DNA from: Denticeps clupeoides
Lineage: Eukaryota > Chordata > Actinopteri > Clupeiformes > Denticipitidae
DNA length: 64,000 nucleotides
Direction: 5' to 3'
Assembly (NCBI RefSeq): GCF_900700375.1
Contig: NC_041726.1
Coordinates: forward strand, 12,028,982-12,092,981
Positions within the stretch are counted from its first letter, which is position 1. Each line of letters begins with the position of its first letter. Shown one piece after another: positions 1-11,548 of this stretch. The notes beneath the pieces were generated by a model. That model made no database searches. It was given only the letters and a program-made list of their open reading frames with translations, and was not told the DNA's origin. Made by a program: the position numbers and the translations under genes.

Positions 1-258
1 CAGTGAATTCCAGTTTTTGTCTACATAGTAGTGCAATTGAGTATTTAAGTAAATCGTACCCTGTAGTCAACCCTGCAGCATGAGGAATAGGTCCAACTGG
101 TGGTATAAATGAGATCTTTTTCATGACTGTTGTCACTCATTCATTCAGAATATTTATTTGGCAGCTTTATTAATATCTTTACTCTACAAATGCAGTAATA
201 ATACCAGTGCTCATGCGGAGAAGTAGTTGACTGGTTGTCTGTGATTTTGCCCCTTTAG

Positions 259-3200
259 CCTCCGACCCTGCCATTGCTGACCTGTCCTTACGTCAAACGC
301 TGCAGAAGAACAGGCAGGTGGCCATCTCTGGCCTGGATGAAGTAATCACCAAATACGCAAAGCAACAGGATGACATTGAGGAGGAAGAGAGGAAGAAACG
401 ACAAAAGGCATTAGAGAAAAAAAAGCAGGAAGAGAACAAGAACGTGGTGAGAGAGTGACTACTTTTAATTTTGTGCGATGCGCGTTTGCTCCGACTCATG
501 AACATGGACACACACTGGATCTTGTTCTTTCACCCGGTCTCCCTGTTTTTAACCTGGAGGTTTGTGACACGGTCTTTTCTGACCTTAGCCCTGTAATATT
601 TGATGTTGTTCTTGCCTACACTACAGCGAAACCTTGCGCTACTGTTCGGCGGCGTTGTGTGTTTTTAACTCCTCTACGGGAGATGAGCTCTTGGTTTTAT
701 TCAACCTGCCAGACTGTACTGGACACCATCAAAAACCCTGCAGCCTGAAATCAAATCTGAGCCTTGGCTGAACGATAGGACGTGAATGTCGACGTGCCAA
801 GCATAAATGGAAAAGAGGACAATGTGTCTTTTCAAAGATTAAAGGACTGCTGGCATCTTTTTCAGACGGCCATAAAAAAGAAGCTAGAAGAATGTTCTTG
901 TCATTGTTATTTAATTATAACAATCCTAAGGTTTCATTTAGGATCATTGACTCTGTCTTTGGGGCTTCAAGAACACAGAGTTCTGAACTTTCTTTTACTG
1001 CCTGTGAGATCTTCCTGCTCTTTTTCCATTAAGAGTCTCTTCTAGTAGGGCCTTTATTTCTTCTGTTGCTCATGGCCCTTCTGTGTCCTGCTCCAGCAAA
1101 AATATTTTAGAGGTTTGTCAGTCCCTTTTAGGTCTTTACACAGCTCTGAATTGGTGCTTTAAAATTTTTAACAATATATTTATTACTGTACTTTTAGATT
1201 TGACTACGGCTTTTGATACAGTGGGTCATTTTATTTTCATGTTTCATGGAGCAGTGGGTGGGCATCAGGGTTCAAGTCTTTGTGTGAAGGATTGAACTTT
1301 CTGTGTCAGCTTGGGTGACCATGTGTCTCCCTCTGCTCCCCTTCTGTATGGTATCCCCCAGGGCTCCGTTTTAAGTCCTTTCTTTTATTCCTACTCCTGC
1401 TTGGGTCTATACTTGGTATAGCATTCCATTGCTATGCAGATGACTGTCAGATCTATGTCCCTTTAAACTAAAATGTCTTGAAGACTTACGGGCCTGGCTG
1501 TCTTATAACTTAAAATGTAATGATGATAAGACAGAGGTAATGGTTTGGGTGTTCCACTGTGACCTCCAAACTAGAGTTAGGCTCTTTAGCTCAATATATT
1601 AGGCCTACAGTCACAAATTTAATGGTAAAGGTGGATGCTGACCTTAAGTTTGACTGCCAAATTGACAGCCTTACAAGCCTAGTCATACCTTATTTTATGA
1701 TTTTAGTTTTTTCTGTATATATTTTCTCTCTCTTTCAATTCGATGTACAGCACTTTGGGTCCTAGGACTGAATGTTAAAGTGCTTTATTAATAAAGTTGG
1801 TTGGTACTGTGGTGTGTGTGAACTGTGTGAACTTAGGGGCTTTCTTTTCTCAAATAGGACACCTCAAACACAGCGGAAGAGCCAAATGCAGAAAAAGGAT
1901 CTGATGAAGATGGGAATGATGGAGAGGAAGATGAGGAAGATGATGTGTCCTCTGACCCTGATATTGAAGAAGAGATCGAGGCCAGCAAAGCCCAGGAGGG
2001 ACCGGGTAAGAAATACCTGCAGATGGAGCAATTCAAGTCTCACCAAACAATCAAGAAAATTCCCAAAGATCATTTATGCTCACTTTGCTTCCCTCGTCCA
2101 GTCTGCAGATGCATTACTAGTTGTCTCTAGGGTTAAAAAGTTTTTTTTTTTTTTTTTTAAACTGTAGAGCACAATTAAAAACAGTGAGATATCATGCAAT
2201 GTTTGAGGCTCTTCAAGACAGTGACTGTGTGATGACAGCAGATCACATTCTTGGCTTAGACAGCGGGGATGGTTGAACATGTGTAGGCTAATTTTTGACT
2301 TGATATATGCTGTGATTTGTTCAGTTAACCCACCTTCCCCAGGCTCTCGTGGAATTTAATTACTTTTCTGTTTTATTCCATTTCTTTCCCCAGACGTTGA
2401 GGGGGATGATGATGATGATGATGATAAGGATGACGAGACAAATGTCTCTGACAGTCAGATTGAAGAAAACGGGGACTTAACGTCAGTAAAATCCTCTAAC
2501 CAGGATGAAGACGACAAGGAGGAAGATGAGGAAAGAGAAGGGGAGCCTGAGGATATGTACATGACCAGAAACACTATTGTAGTTGAGGCTATGATACACA
2601 AAGCACCCCAAAACACCTCCATTTCAGACAGCCCCAGTCAGTCTGAAAACGACAGCAACTCCTGTGTCTCCAGCCACCCCACTGTCAGCAGTCACACTGA
2701 GCCAATCACAACCAATCTGGACTCTTTGCCACCATCGCCTGTGGTGGTCTCGACCTATCAGGACACATCAGTACCATCACCATGTGATGAAGAGAACAAC
2801 AAATCCCAGCGCTTATGCAGAAAACGCAAGGGAAGAATTACCAGCTCTGAAATGACTGACAAGAAGAGGCATAAACACAGCAGCAGGTAGAACATTTTAA
2901 TCATTATTACCAACTAGCCACCCATCTCAAGTGGTCAGTTTGCCCAAACTACCAGTCATCTACAAGAGTGAGATCTAGATTTACAGCATTTATCAGACGC
3001 CCTTATCCAGAGCGACTTACAATCAGTAGTTACAGTGGTGCTGGTGGTCTACTGTGCTTTACTTCTATCATGGTCAGCATTTAGGATTTTCAGTCATTTG
3101 TGCTAGAGTTGATTTTGGACCAGATAAGTTCTAAAGCTTGATGTGTTTAGACCCTTGCATAAAAGTGTTCAACCAATGGAATTATTGGAAACTTCCCTGC

Positions 3201-4295
3201 AGTGACTCTGTGGGTGTGAGCGTGGCTAGCAGCCCCCTGCAGGCAGATTCAACCTCCGAGGACCCAGCATTGCAGATAGTCAGCAGCTCCCAGTCAACTC
3301 CGCCACCCAAGAAGAATAAGGTGAGTTCATAAATAAGAGTTTCAGGCATGGTTCAGTTCATTTATACACATGGTGGGGAGTAAATCACAATCAAACTATT
3401 TGAATGGTGTTCAGAATTGTGCCATATACACTTACACATATACACCCATAAAAAGAGGTTTGGTCACACTAATAAAAAAAATGTATTTGCAAATTACTGA
3501 ACAGAAATATGAGTCAAGTGCTTTTGTATTTTTAACAAGATAGAATGTTTTTCAAATACAAAAAATACGTAGTGCAAATCTTGAAACTGCATACAAACTG
3601 GAATCCATGCGCTCATGCAAATAACAACTTGCAAATACAAGTTCAGACTTGCGCACACAAATCATTTTGGCACCAACTTGCATATCGCTGGCAGAAAAAT
3701 ATTTGCTGGCATACCCACCAATCAATTGGCTAGGAAATTAATCAATCCCAAAGCTGCAGGTAAGGTAACAACCAATCCTGGCAACTGACTAAGCACAACA
3801 TTACGGCAAGATGTCGAGTAGTGAGGCCGGCGAGTTCTGTTTTAATCAGAACTCCCAGACTACCGACCACTTGCCATCAACATTACACCATCTGGCCGTA
3901 ATGTTGTGCTCTGGCGCCCTCGGCGTCTTCTGCGCCAGGATTGGTCGCGCAAGTCTGAATTTGCACTCGCAGGTTGGTATTTACAAGAGTGCTTGGATTC
4001 CTGAACACAGTTTCAAGATTTGCACCTCATATTTTGTAATGGTAAAAAAAAAAATAAAAATACAGATCGCTTGAGGCGTATTTCTGTTCAGCATTTTGCA
4101 AACACAAACTGTTTTCAATGCAAGCAAACGTCTTTTTATGGGTGTAAAGTGAAAAGTACACATACAAGTATAAATGCCACAATTCTGGCCCCATAGAGGT
4201 GGAATGAAGAGAATTCTTTTTAACACTTAATTCCACAGGTGAACAAGTCAACCCAATATGAACCAGAAGTGATCATCCTCTCAGATTCGGATTGA
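259..4295 (+). CDS. daxx: DAXX, death-domain associated protein / H3.3 chaperone (3' part)
   Basis: Five coding exons are visible: 259-446, 1858-2005, 2394-2886, 3203-3320 and 4239-4295. They join in frame to 333 codons plus stop, and the 5' part lies left of the window. DAXX is a nuclear histone H3.3 chaperone that works with ATRX and is a SUMO-binding corepressor in PML bodies. The first exon carries the end of the helical histone-binding region (NRQVAISGLDEVITKYA resembles the mammalian NRAVALSGLEEVISKYA). Exons two and three are very acidic (D/E runs), as in the family, followed by a Ser/Pro-rich linker with basic patches (RKRKGR, KKRHKH). The protein ends in EVIILSDSD, the C-terminal SUMO-interaction motif typical of DAXX. 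Introns 1 and 4 are lengthened by a LINE remnant and a foldback element. It is tail-to-tail with zbtb22. Identity is near certain; the acidic linker is poorly conserved, so small boundary errors are possible. Confidence 0.93.
455..1808 (+). mobile_element. Decayed non-LTR retrotransposon (LINE, CR1/L2-like)
   Basis: It fills the daxx intron between 446 and 1858. At about 485-600 the translation shows the endonuclease tail pattern GHTLDLVLSPGLPV. The reverse transcriptase pieces include IPQGSVLSPF (about 1351-1383) and the catalytic YADD box at 1433-1444. The 3' end has a cagcactttgg motif followed by a tttattaataaagttgg tail near 1750-1805. Pieces lie in different frames with many stops and long internal losses, so it is dead. 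The clade is a judgement from the motifs only. Confidence 0.75.
2979..3038 (-). repeat. SINE-A fragment (tail part)
   Basis: A 3' fragment of the tRNA-derived SINE family called SINE-A here (full copy at 13481-13665). The hallmark is cccttatccagagcgactta followed by a cagtagttacag block. It lies in the daxx intron between 2886 and 3203. Confidence 0.75.
3412..4187. mobile_element. Foldback DNA element with long inverted repeats
   Basis: The two halves are inverted copies. The left end starts CAGAATTGTG and the right end finishes CACAATTCTG. Matching inner blocks include acccataaaaag near 3446 versus ctttttatgggt near 4131, and gtgcaaatcttgaaactg near 3570 versus cagtttcaagatttgcac near 4008. 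A second, central inverted repeat of 16 bp pairs 3792-3807 with 3895-3910. There is no coding capacity, so it is a non-autonomous foldback or MITE-type element in the last daxx intron. No clear target duplication was found and the superfamily is unknown. Confidence 0.7.
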
Positions 4296-4611
4296 TTCCG
4301 AGGCTGTCACCAGATCTGGGCAGGACCGCATCATGCTCAGCGCCCAAATGGGCCTGCTGTTGCTCTCCAGTGCCTGCCAGCGAGGACATTTAAAGACTCC
4401 ATACAGCGTTAATGTAAGAGCTTCTGAGAACCGCTCAGTGGTCGGGGCTACACTCAACGCTATGCTGTACCTGGATTAAAAATGGTACAGAAGGGAGTTT
4501 TTATGTTTTTTTCCACCCACTTTGTAATATTTTATATTTTTTTATTGAGTGAATAGGTTTGGGTGCACCTTGTACAAGTTTGAGCGTAAATAGCAATTCT
4601 CATCCAGGTTT

Positions 4612-4617
4612 AATAAA
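4612..4617 (+). terminator. daxx: Polyadenylation signal of daxx
   Basis: AATAAA about 317 bp after the daxx stop codon at 4295. It is the first canonical signal after the stop. Confidence 0.6.
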
Positions 4618-4639
4618 ATCTTGTTTTATTTTATGGGTA

Positions 4640-5559
4640 CCTTTAGGCATCTTCTTCAAGAAATTGCAAAGACTTGCCATTTCAGTGTTTTAGTTCAAAA
4701 TGTGTATGTTTGTGTACCTCATCATGAGTTTTGCACAAGGCTCAGGGATAACATGCAGGTCTTCTATCTTATTTTGTCAGATACAAAAAAATTGATTTAT
4801 AAAGTTCTTATTATTTAAAATGCATTGATCTCCATGATTTCACATCCAGACTCTTTAAGCCCGTGCTGTACATTGGTTGAATCTGTATTGGTTTATACAG
4901 ATTTTGGTATCAGGAATGTTGATTAAAAACAGTGAAAAAGACCACAAGCATGAAGGACTTTACGAATGAACACGACCATATATTTCTAAATGTAGGAATA
5001 TGCAATATTGTAAGATCGCATTGTCACCATATGAAACAGCAAGCTCAAGGTTGGAGGCAGCGATCTATCCAAATTAGCTGACATTGCTGTTCTTTAAAAA
5101 AAGAACATCTGTTTAATAGCCGTAGAGGTAATAAACATCGATTACCTGACATCACACATTCACAATCGGCCGCTGCAACCTGCTGTTTCCTTAAATGACC
5201 CCGAACAGCAACTCAGGATTGGTAAGGTATTCCTTGTTATAAAATGCAGCACTTGCTCAGAATCTTTTCTGATTATTGGAAAAGTCCATTCAGTGCTTGC
5301 CCAACGTTTAAATTATGGCCAAGTGAGCGTCCTGTGTGTGAATGGATTTGTGGCCCTCTGCTTCACAAAATGCACCACACGGATAACAAGGTCATATTTA
5401 TTTCTTACTCTGATGTTACATTGACGACATTAGTGAGTAATACATCGATACATTATTTGCATTATTGGCAATCACTTGAACCCATATCAGATTTTTTTTT
5501 TCCTGAAAAATATGTAATTATATTTTACCACACCATTTCCTTACAACATGTACCATTAG

Positions 5560-5590
<31 letters not shown>

Positions 5591-6737
5591 CCAAATGATT
5601 GAAGTAGTTTGTTGACTAACTGTTGCACAAATCAGTGCAGTCAAGTGAGGTTGTCTGAGATTCGGTAAAGACTCCATTTTGCACCTAAAATGAAATTACG
5701 TTGAACGTGAGGTATCAGATATTTATTGTTCAGCCTGTCTAATATGGAGTGATACTCTTTGGTATCACCACAACGTGAGCAATTTATACTCAATCAAGAG
5801 CATATATTACTGTTAAATACTCTAAACTACACTCAAAACTTAAATATATGATTATGCTTTTCTTTTTCTTTAAAAATTATATAAGAGCAACCAGATACCA
5901 GCATACAAAGCAAAAATCAGCCACCATATACCCTAAAAGAAAATAAAAACTGATTTCATGTTTTGGAGCTTAATAATGTAATCCCCCCAACAAAAATGGG
6001 TTCTGTTCTAGTGGCAGACACATTCGGTGCCTTCCAAACACTTCCTCTAAAGCAAAAGTGTCCTCAAACATATATATTTTTTTCCAAGTGGCAATTTCTT
6101 TTGTGGACCTTGTCTTTCCTTCACAGAAGGTAAACCCACTTTCAGCAGTGAAAACTTGTGTGAACTGTACATCCCATTCTGAATTCTGCAATCGTTCACA
6201 TTTTTTTTACTGAAAGATAAATTTAATGTATCATGTAGGCCAGATTGCAATTACATTGCCAATTTTAATGTGATTTTTGGCACATACACCACCGTGGCGG
6301 CTACGGTGGAATCTCGTAGGGAGTCGCCCACCTTTGCCTTCGCGCCTGCTTAACCCCCCCAAATGCCAATAATATAGTTGTACATCGATATGCAAGTGTC
6401 ACGAGACGATGGCACTAAAAAGGGAAAGTCGGCACATCTGTGAGGAACCGCAGCCCTCGGACAGTCAGTGAGGGTTATGGACCAATGAGAAGAAGGAATT
6501 CGCTATAGCAGCCTAATCTACACGGCACAGCAGCGAAGGCCACCGGCTCTGTATTCATATGCTGTACAAGTGGTGGGTAAAAGCAGCGGCTTCACGTTTT
6601 TTGGGGGCTCCCGGGGGCTCCGTTTTTTTGGTATTTTCGCTTGACGCTCACTACGGCCAGTCGGTAAAGTGTCTCCATGATATGAACTGTACGTCTGGTC
6701 CCTTGAGCTTTTTACCAGGTGAGGGTCCTGGCTCCGT
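4640..6737. other. Convergent intergenic region / zbtb22 3' UTR
   Basis: No coding exon is recognised here. It lies between two convergent genes. AATAAA on the - strand at 5718-5723 and ATTAAA near 6215 could end zbtb22, so much of 5.7-6.7 kb is probably its 3' UTR. A long T run sits at 5563-5590. The part from 6280 to 6737 is higher in GC and contains a small hairpin. Confidence 0.5.
6289..6309 (-). other. Short perfect hairpin in the zbtb22 3' UTR
   Basis: CCACCGT at 6289-6295 and ACGGTGG at 6303-6309 form a 7-bp stem with a 7-base loop (ggcggct). It lies in the probable zbtb22 3' UTR. Function is unknown. Confidence 0.4.
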
Positions 6738-9511
6738 CTAAGTGATGCTGCTCTCGCCTACGCTCACCTCACACACTTCGTCCTCGCACCCACCTCGATT
6801 GACACCCAGACCAAAAACCCCCGAGCCCACGTTCTGGGCGGGGCCGGCCACGGCGACGCCGCTCGCGCTGGAATGGTGTGGCGACAGAATGCCACTTTTC
6901 ACTGGGACGCTGGCAGAGAGGCCGTTCCTGGGGCCAAAATTTCCTTGGCTGGCCTCGGCCTGGGGCTGGAGGTGGTGCGACGGGGACAGCACGGTCCCGT
7001 CGGAGCCGCCATCGCTGCCGCTGCCGGAGCCTCCGGCCCGCCTCTCGCAGTGAGAGCGGTGCCTCATGAAGCTGTCGCGCCACATGAACTTCTTCCCGCA
7101 GCCGTGGCAGTCGTACGGCTTCAGGCCCGTGTGCGTCTTCATGTGCTCCGTCAGGTGGTGCTTCATCTTGAACTTCTTGGCGCACACCGGGCAGTGGAAG
7201 GGCCTGAGGTCCAGGTGCATGTTGATGTGCCGATCCCGCATGCTCTTGTGGGTGAAGGTCTTCCCGCAGTGGCACATGAACACCTTGCCGGCACCCCCCA
7301 CCCCGGCCGCGTCCAAGCCCTCCAGGCTCCCGCTCAGGCCCCCCGGGCCCGACAGGTGGACCGCTCCGTGTTCCAGGCTGGGCCCTTTCAGGGACGAGGC
7401 GGACATGCCGCCGGCGAGCCCCAGCGGGGACGAGGAGTCCAGGGCGGCCTGACTGTACAGCAGGATCTGGTTCCCCTGCATGTCCAGGGGGAAGAGTTGG
7501 GCCCTGGCTGCCGCGGGCTGAACCGGGCCCAGCAAGGCGGACACGGCCCTGCCGCCGCTCTGACCGGCGCTGTCCAGGGCGTGCTGCTGAGGTGCTTGGT
7601 CCATGAGGGCACTTTCAAACTTGAGGTAGTCTTCAGAAGACTGGCAGTAATCGACCTAGAAAGGATGGTGAATTTTTTATTAGTTTGTACGAAAAAAATC
7701 AGACGGCCCGGCTTAATAAATAAATCAAGTTATTTCTGTACTTTACTGGAGCTGCAGCCAAAAAAAATGGTTTAAAGTTTCAAATGATTTTTTTTTTAAT
7801 GGTTTCAGAGTTTATTCTGTTGCCCTGAATACAGCCAATTACCATCTTGAAAGGGATACGCTTCCAAAACTGTAAGTCAAGGAAAACCAGGATTTTAAAA
7901 ATTACATTTATAGTTATTACATCACAAGTGCGAAAAAAATACATTTTGGAAAGAAAGAAAATAAACGATTTCAATTGTTCTGAAGTGAAAATGTAATTTT
8001 CTATTCCAAATAAATCATTCCAATTAACTGTTCAAATATTTCTGATATTAATCTGATATGAAACCCCACTTATAACCATCGTGTCCCTGAGCAGGACACC
8101 TAACCCCTGAGTGTCTCCAGGAAGGGACTGTCCCTGTAACTACTGACTGTAAGTCGCTCTGGATAAGGGCGTCTGGGAAATACTGTAAATGTAAATGATA
8201 ATTGCACCTTACAGATTTTGCGTCATCGCCTCATATTACAAAGGACTGTTAAGATATATAATCTTTCATAACATTACCTGTCCACAACGGTCTCATACTA
8301 AATAAATTACTGATATACTGCGTGGGTGGGTGGGAGTCCTTATTTTTGGTTCTTAATCGGTTATTAATTAGATGAGCGGCTTCACAACACTGGAATCAAA
8401 TGGGAAACATTCAGTTTTCATCTGTGGACCAAAGTGGCTAATTTCCTATGTTTCTGGGTTATTATTCTCTTAACCAGCATTCAGGCCACAGACCTGTTCT
8501 GCAGGAACAAAGAACCATATTTAATCATTTTAATATGGAATGATTTTTGAAACACGCCTGAAATAAGATAAAAGACTGACCTGCGCCTCCATGTCCGCTT
8601 CAGATCGGCTGCTTAGGTCTTCTGAAAGGGTCCTGACGTTAGAAATGTTAAATGTCCGCTCCTTGTCCCGTTCTCGCTCCATCTCCACCTCCCTTTCTTC
8701 CTCTTCGTCGCCACCTTCCTCCCCTGACACCACGATCAGCTCGTCCTCTGGGCTGCGCTCGGTCTTCACCACCACCCACTGTTTCCTCGGCATGATGCTG
8801 GGCTGGCTGTAGGTCGGCCTCTTCTGCGGCGGCGAGGAGTCCCCGTCCTGATAGGACGAGACCCCGAAGCTGTCGCTGACCCCGACCTCCTGGTCCGACG
8901 CCGAACTCGTCTTCTTCCTCCTGCCGCTTCCTCGCTCGTGTTTCCTGTGATACAGGAGCTCCTCGTCCTCGTCCTCCTCGTCCTCTTCGATCAGGAAGGC
9001 CTCCTCTCCACCGGACGGCGTGCAGTAGTTTGGGGTGGAGTTCACGGCCCCCTCCCCGCCCGCCCCCGCGCCCACCGAGCCCCCGAAGCTGGCGTCTCGC
9101 GGGCTGAAATAGTTGGTGCTGCTGGGAGACTGGCTCTCGCTGACGGGGGGACGGCTGGGGGCCTGGGACGCCGCATGGGCGTCGCCGCCCGCCGCCGCGG
9201 CACCGGCGCCTCCGGGCGGATTGTCCTGGCCGGCCCGGGCGCCCTGAGCGGCGGCGGGTCCCGCCCTGCCCTCCTTCAGGAGCTCGGTGCACTTGTCCAC
9301 GATGTGCCACATTTGCAGCACGCTGCCGACGGTGAGGTAGTTGACGATGTCGTCGCGGAGCATCCGCAGTTGTCCCGTATACGCGCAGCTGAGGACGCTT
9401 TCAAAGGCCAGCGGGTCCATTACCGCAGGGATGGACACGGTGGACATGTTCTTCAGGAGGACCTGGCATGTAAAAAATAAAAATAAAAAAACAATACCGA
9501 ACTTTTATCTT

Positions 9512-9544
<33 letters not shown>

Positions 9545-9730
9545 GACCTGGTCGTGGAAGTAGGGGGACGACGCCGCCAGCACACAGCGGTGGGCCTTGA
9601 ACACCTGGCCCTGCACGTGAATGGCGAGGTCGCACAGGCGACCCTCCTCCCGCTGCCGGTTCAGGCCGTCCAGCACCGACGCCTGGATGGCGGGGAAGCT
9701 GACCTGCACGACCGGGCCGCCCTGCTCCAT
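6738..9730 (-). CDS. zbtb22: ZBTB22, BTB/POZ and C2H2 zinc-finger transcription factor
   Basis: Three coding exons, 9548-9730 (ATG at 9728-9730), 8581-9462 and 6738-7655, give 660 codons plus stop. Residues about 8-125 form the BTB/POZ dimerisation domain (LCDLAIHVQG, VLAASSPYFHDQ, LTVGSVLQMWHIVDKCTELL). The middle is long, acidic and Gly/Ala-rich with ESQSPSSTNYFSPR and PSIMPRKQWVVVK blocks that match mammalian ZBTB22. Three C2H2 fingers follow at about 483-502, 510-530 and 538-558 (the last ends H-x3-C). The block LDMQGNQIL just before them is also shared with the human protein. It is expected to be a nuclear DNA-binding repressor. The coding exon carrying the ATG starts at 9739 after an acceptor, so a non-coding first exon lies upstream, probably in the CpG island near 10.1-10.5 kb. 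The orthology call is strong. Zebrafish-style a/b copy status cannot be told. Confidence 0.92.
8060..8194 (+). repeat. SINE-A copy (5'-truncated)
   Basis: Body and tail of the SINE-A family (gtgtccctgagcaggacac, ctgtaagtcgctctggataa) without the tRNA head, in zbtb22 intron 2. The rest of this 925-bp intron is AT-rich and holds nothing else that I recognise. Confidence 0.75.
9513..9543. repeat. (CA)n microsatellite touching a splice donor
   Basis: About 15 CA units. On the - strand this is a (GT)n run starting five bases after the zbtb22 intron 1 donor (CAG|gtcggtgtgt). Confidence 0.9.
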
Positions 9731-10039
9731 TCCTGCACACTGCGGACACACAAGACTCTTCAACACGGACCAGCATCTTCCTCCAAACACGCCGTCAATA
9801 CCACCGAACTGAATAACTAACATTAACAATTAATCATAAAAAAAAAAAACACTCAACAGGTCCAGACACACAGAGTTGAATTATTTAAAAAGGTTTTAAA
9901 GGAGTATTATCAGGCCACAGCTCCCTGTCTGCGGCCACCGTCATCACTTCAGCCCGACTTGCCCAACACGCCGCTCGGCGAAAACCGGACCGCCGGCCTT
10001 CTTTTTTAGTAAAACGACAAAATAGGGTTTTTATTTGAC

Positions 10040-10600
10040 ACAAAGGCTACACGTGATAAATATGGCCCCGGGCAGGAGGCGACCTGGCTGGTGAGCAAAG
10101 GTAAAGTGCGTCCCGTCACGTCGTCCCCGGGACGGACGAAGCGCCTGACGCCGCCTGTTCTAAAACGGAGGGGGAAAAGCGCGTTTTTCGGGTGGCCTCG
10201 TCCTGCGTGATATTCTCCACTCGTGGCGGTGTTTGTCGGGAGCAGCTAGCGGGCTAACAGCTGTTAGCCGCGTTAGCAGCCAGCGAGCCTTCACTCGGCC
10301 CCGCGTCGCGGGATCTTTTTTTCTTTTTATTTATAACCCGCATGCGGCTCACCGTGTAAAACCCCCCCGTTATCTGGACTCTAACGGCGGGTCGCGTCGT
10401 TCCGTGGAGCGCCGGCCTCGCCCATCGCTTCGGGAGTTCTGGTCCGCTCGCTTCCCCCGGTTCTGTCTCAGCACCAGCCGCGCCGCCGCCCGTCGCCTTT
10501 AACAGGCGACAGACGGAGCGGGTTCGCCGACAGAAATGACGGCGGGCTGCCAGGTACCGGCGAACGTTCGGAGAACGTTAAAGGAACGGGTTTTAAACCA
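10040..10600 (-). promoter_or_regulatory. zbtb22: CpG-rich promoter region of zbtb22 (probable)
   Basis: A GC- and CpG-rich island in otherwise AT-rich DNA, about 0.3-0.9 kb upstream of the first zbtb22 coding exon. It holds a perfect 18-bp palindrome at 10252-10269 (GGCTAACAGCTGTTAGCC) with an E-box CAGCTG core. The exact start site and the non-coding exon cannot be fixed. A donor-like CCAG|gtaccg on the + strand near 10551 leaves open a divergent transcript. Confidence 0.5.
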
Positions 10601-11012
10601 ACGGGGTCATGTAAGGCGAGAGTCTTTACACACTTTTTTCCCCCTGAAATATTTACTAAACGCGAACTTTACTGCAGACCACATGCATTATGAAATACAT
10701 GGATGAAAGATCTAAACTTGTTCCTTCAAACGCGCCAGTACAAACCATGGCTCGGGGATTTATACACATTAAATATATGAGTCTAATTACAGATGAATCC
10801 ATTTAGTTATTTAATCGATCCCGGTACTTATACACGTCACTGGAATAAAAGCCACGAAGCTGTTACTGCACGTTACATTTTACAAGGAAATTAATAATAT
10901 TAATCAATTTATAATATATCGGATTTAATGAATTAAAAAATCTTCAACATGTTCACGGTTAAGAAACGTCTGAGATGTCAGATGCAATTAATATACCTTA
11001 CAAAACTCATAC

Positions 11013-11031
11013 TGACCACCAGGTGGCGCTA
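11013..11031 (+). promoter_or_regulatory. CTCF-type binding site
   Basis: TGACCACCAGGTGGCGCTA fits every position of the usual CTCF core consensus YGRCCASYAGRKGGCRSYR. It lies between the zbtb22 promoter and the 3' end of kifc1. Confidence 0.55.
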
Positions 11032-11467
11032 TTCTATAAGGCGCATGTGGATGATTATCAAAAACAATATTCACGTCGATGATATTTGACGGCTGCTGCA
11101 TTTTAACCAAACCTGCTTGTATTTTGTGCTAAATCGGTTCGTCCCACCCTGAATGTCCGTAGTTTGAATGTGGATTTTAAGCGCCCAAATAAAACCACAA
11201 AAGGCACAGTGGAAAGACAACAAATTTATTGTACATATTTTTACTATAGGACGTACCAGAGTTACTATAGAAAATGTGACAATTGCGACCACAGTATCTC
11301 TCCCTCTAAAAGAAATGATATTTAGAGAAAAGTAAAAGATTAAATATTTCAGATTTGAATAAATCAGTGTAAAAAAAAAAAAACCCGAGAAGAAACTGGA
11401 AAATATATGATTGCTCAAATGGAATTAAAACCTGCAGTACGAATGGCCTGGTAAAGAGATCTACTGG

Positions 11468-11473
11468 TTTTAT
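11468..11473 (-). terminator. kifc1: Polyadenylation signal of kifc1
   Basis: AATAAA on the - strand, about 76 bp past the kifc1 stop codon. A second one near 11225-11230 could serve a longer form. Confidence 0.55.
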
Positions 11474-11548
11474 TATAACAAACCAGTGTAAAAGCTTTTT
11501 TAAAAAATCAGTACATAATGCCCAGCCTTCAGGTACATAGACTTCAAC

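Noticed and set aside
6250-6737. Possible small nuclear or structured RNA gene
   Set aside because: Compared by eye with U1-U12, 7SK, RNase P/MRP and telomerase RNA hallmarks; none fit. Read as 3' UTR.
6873-7775. Long + strand open frame (300 codons) over the zbtb22 finger exon
   Set aside because: Lies opposite a clear C2H2 coding exon; high GC keeps the reverse frame open by chance.
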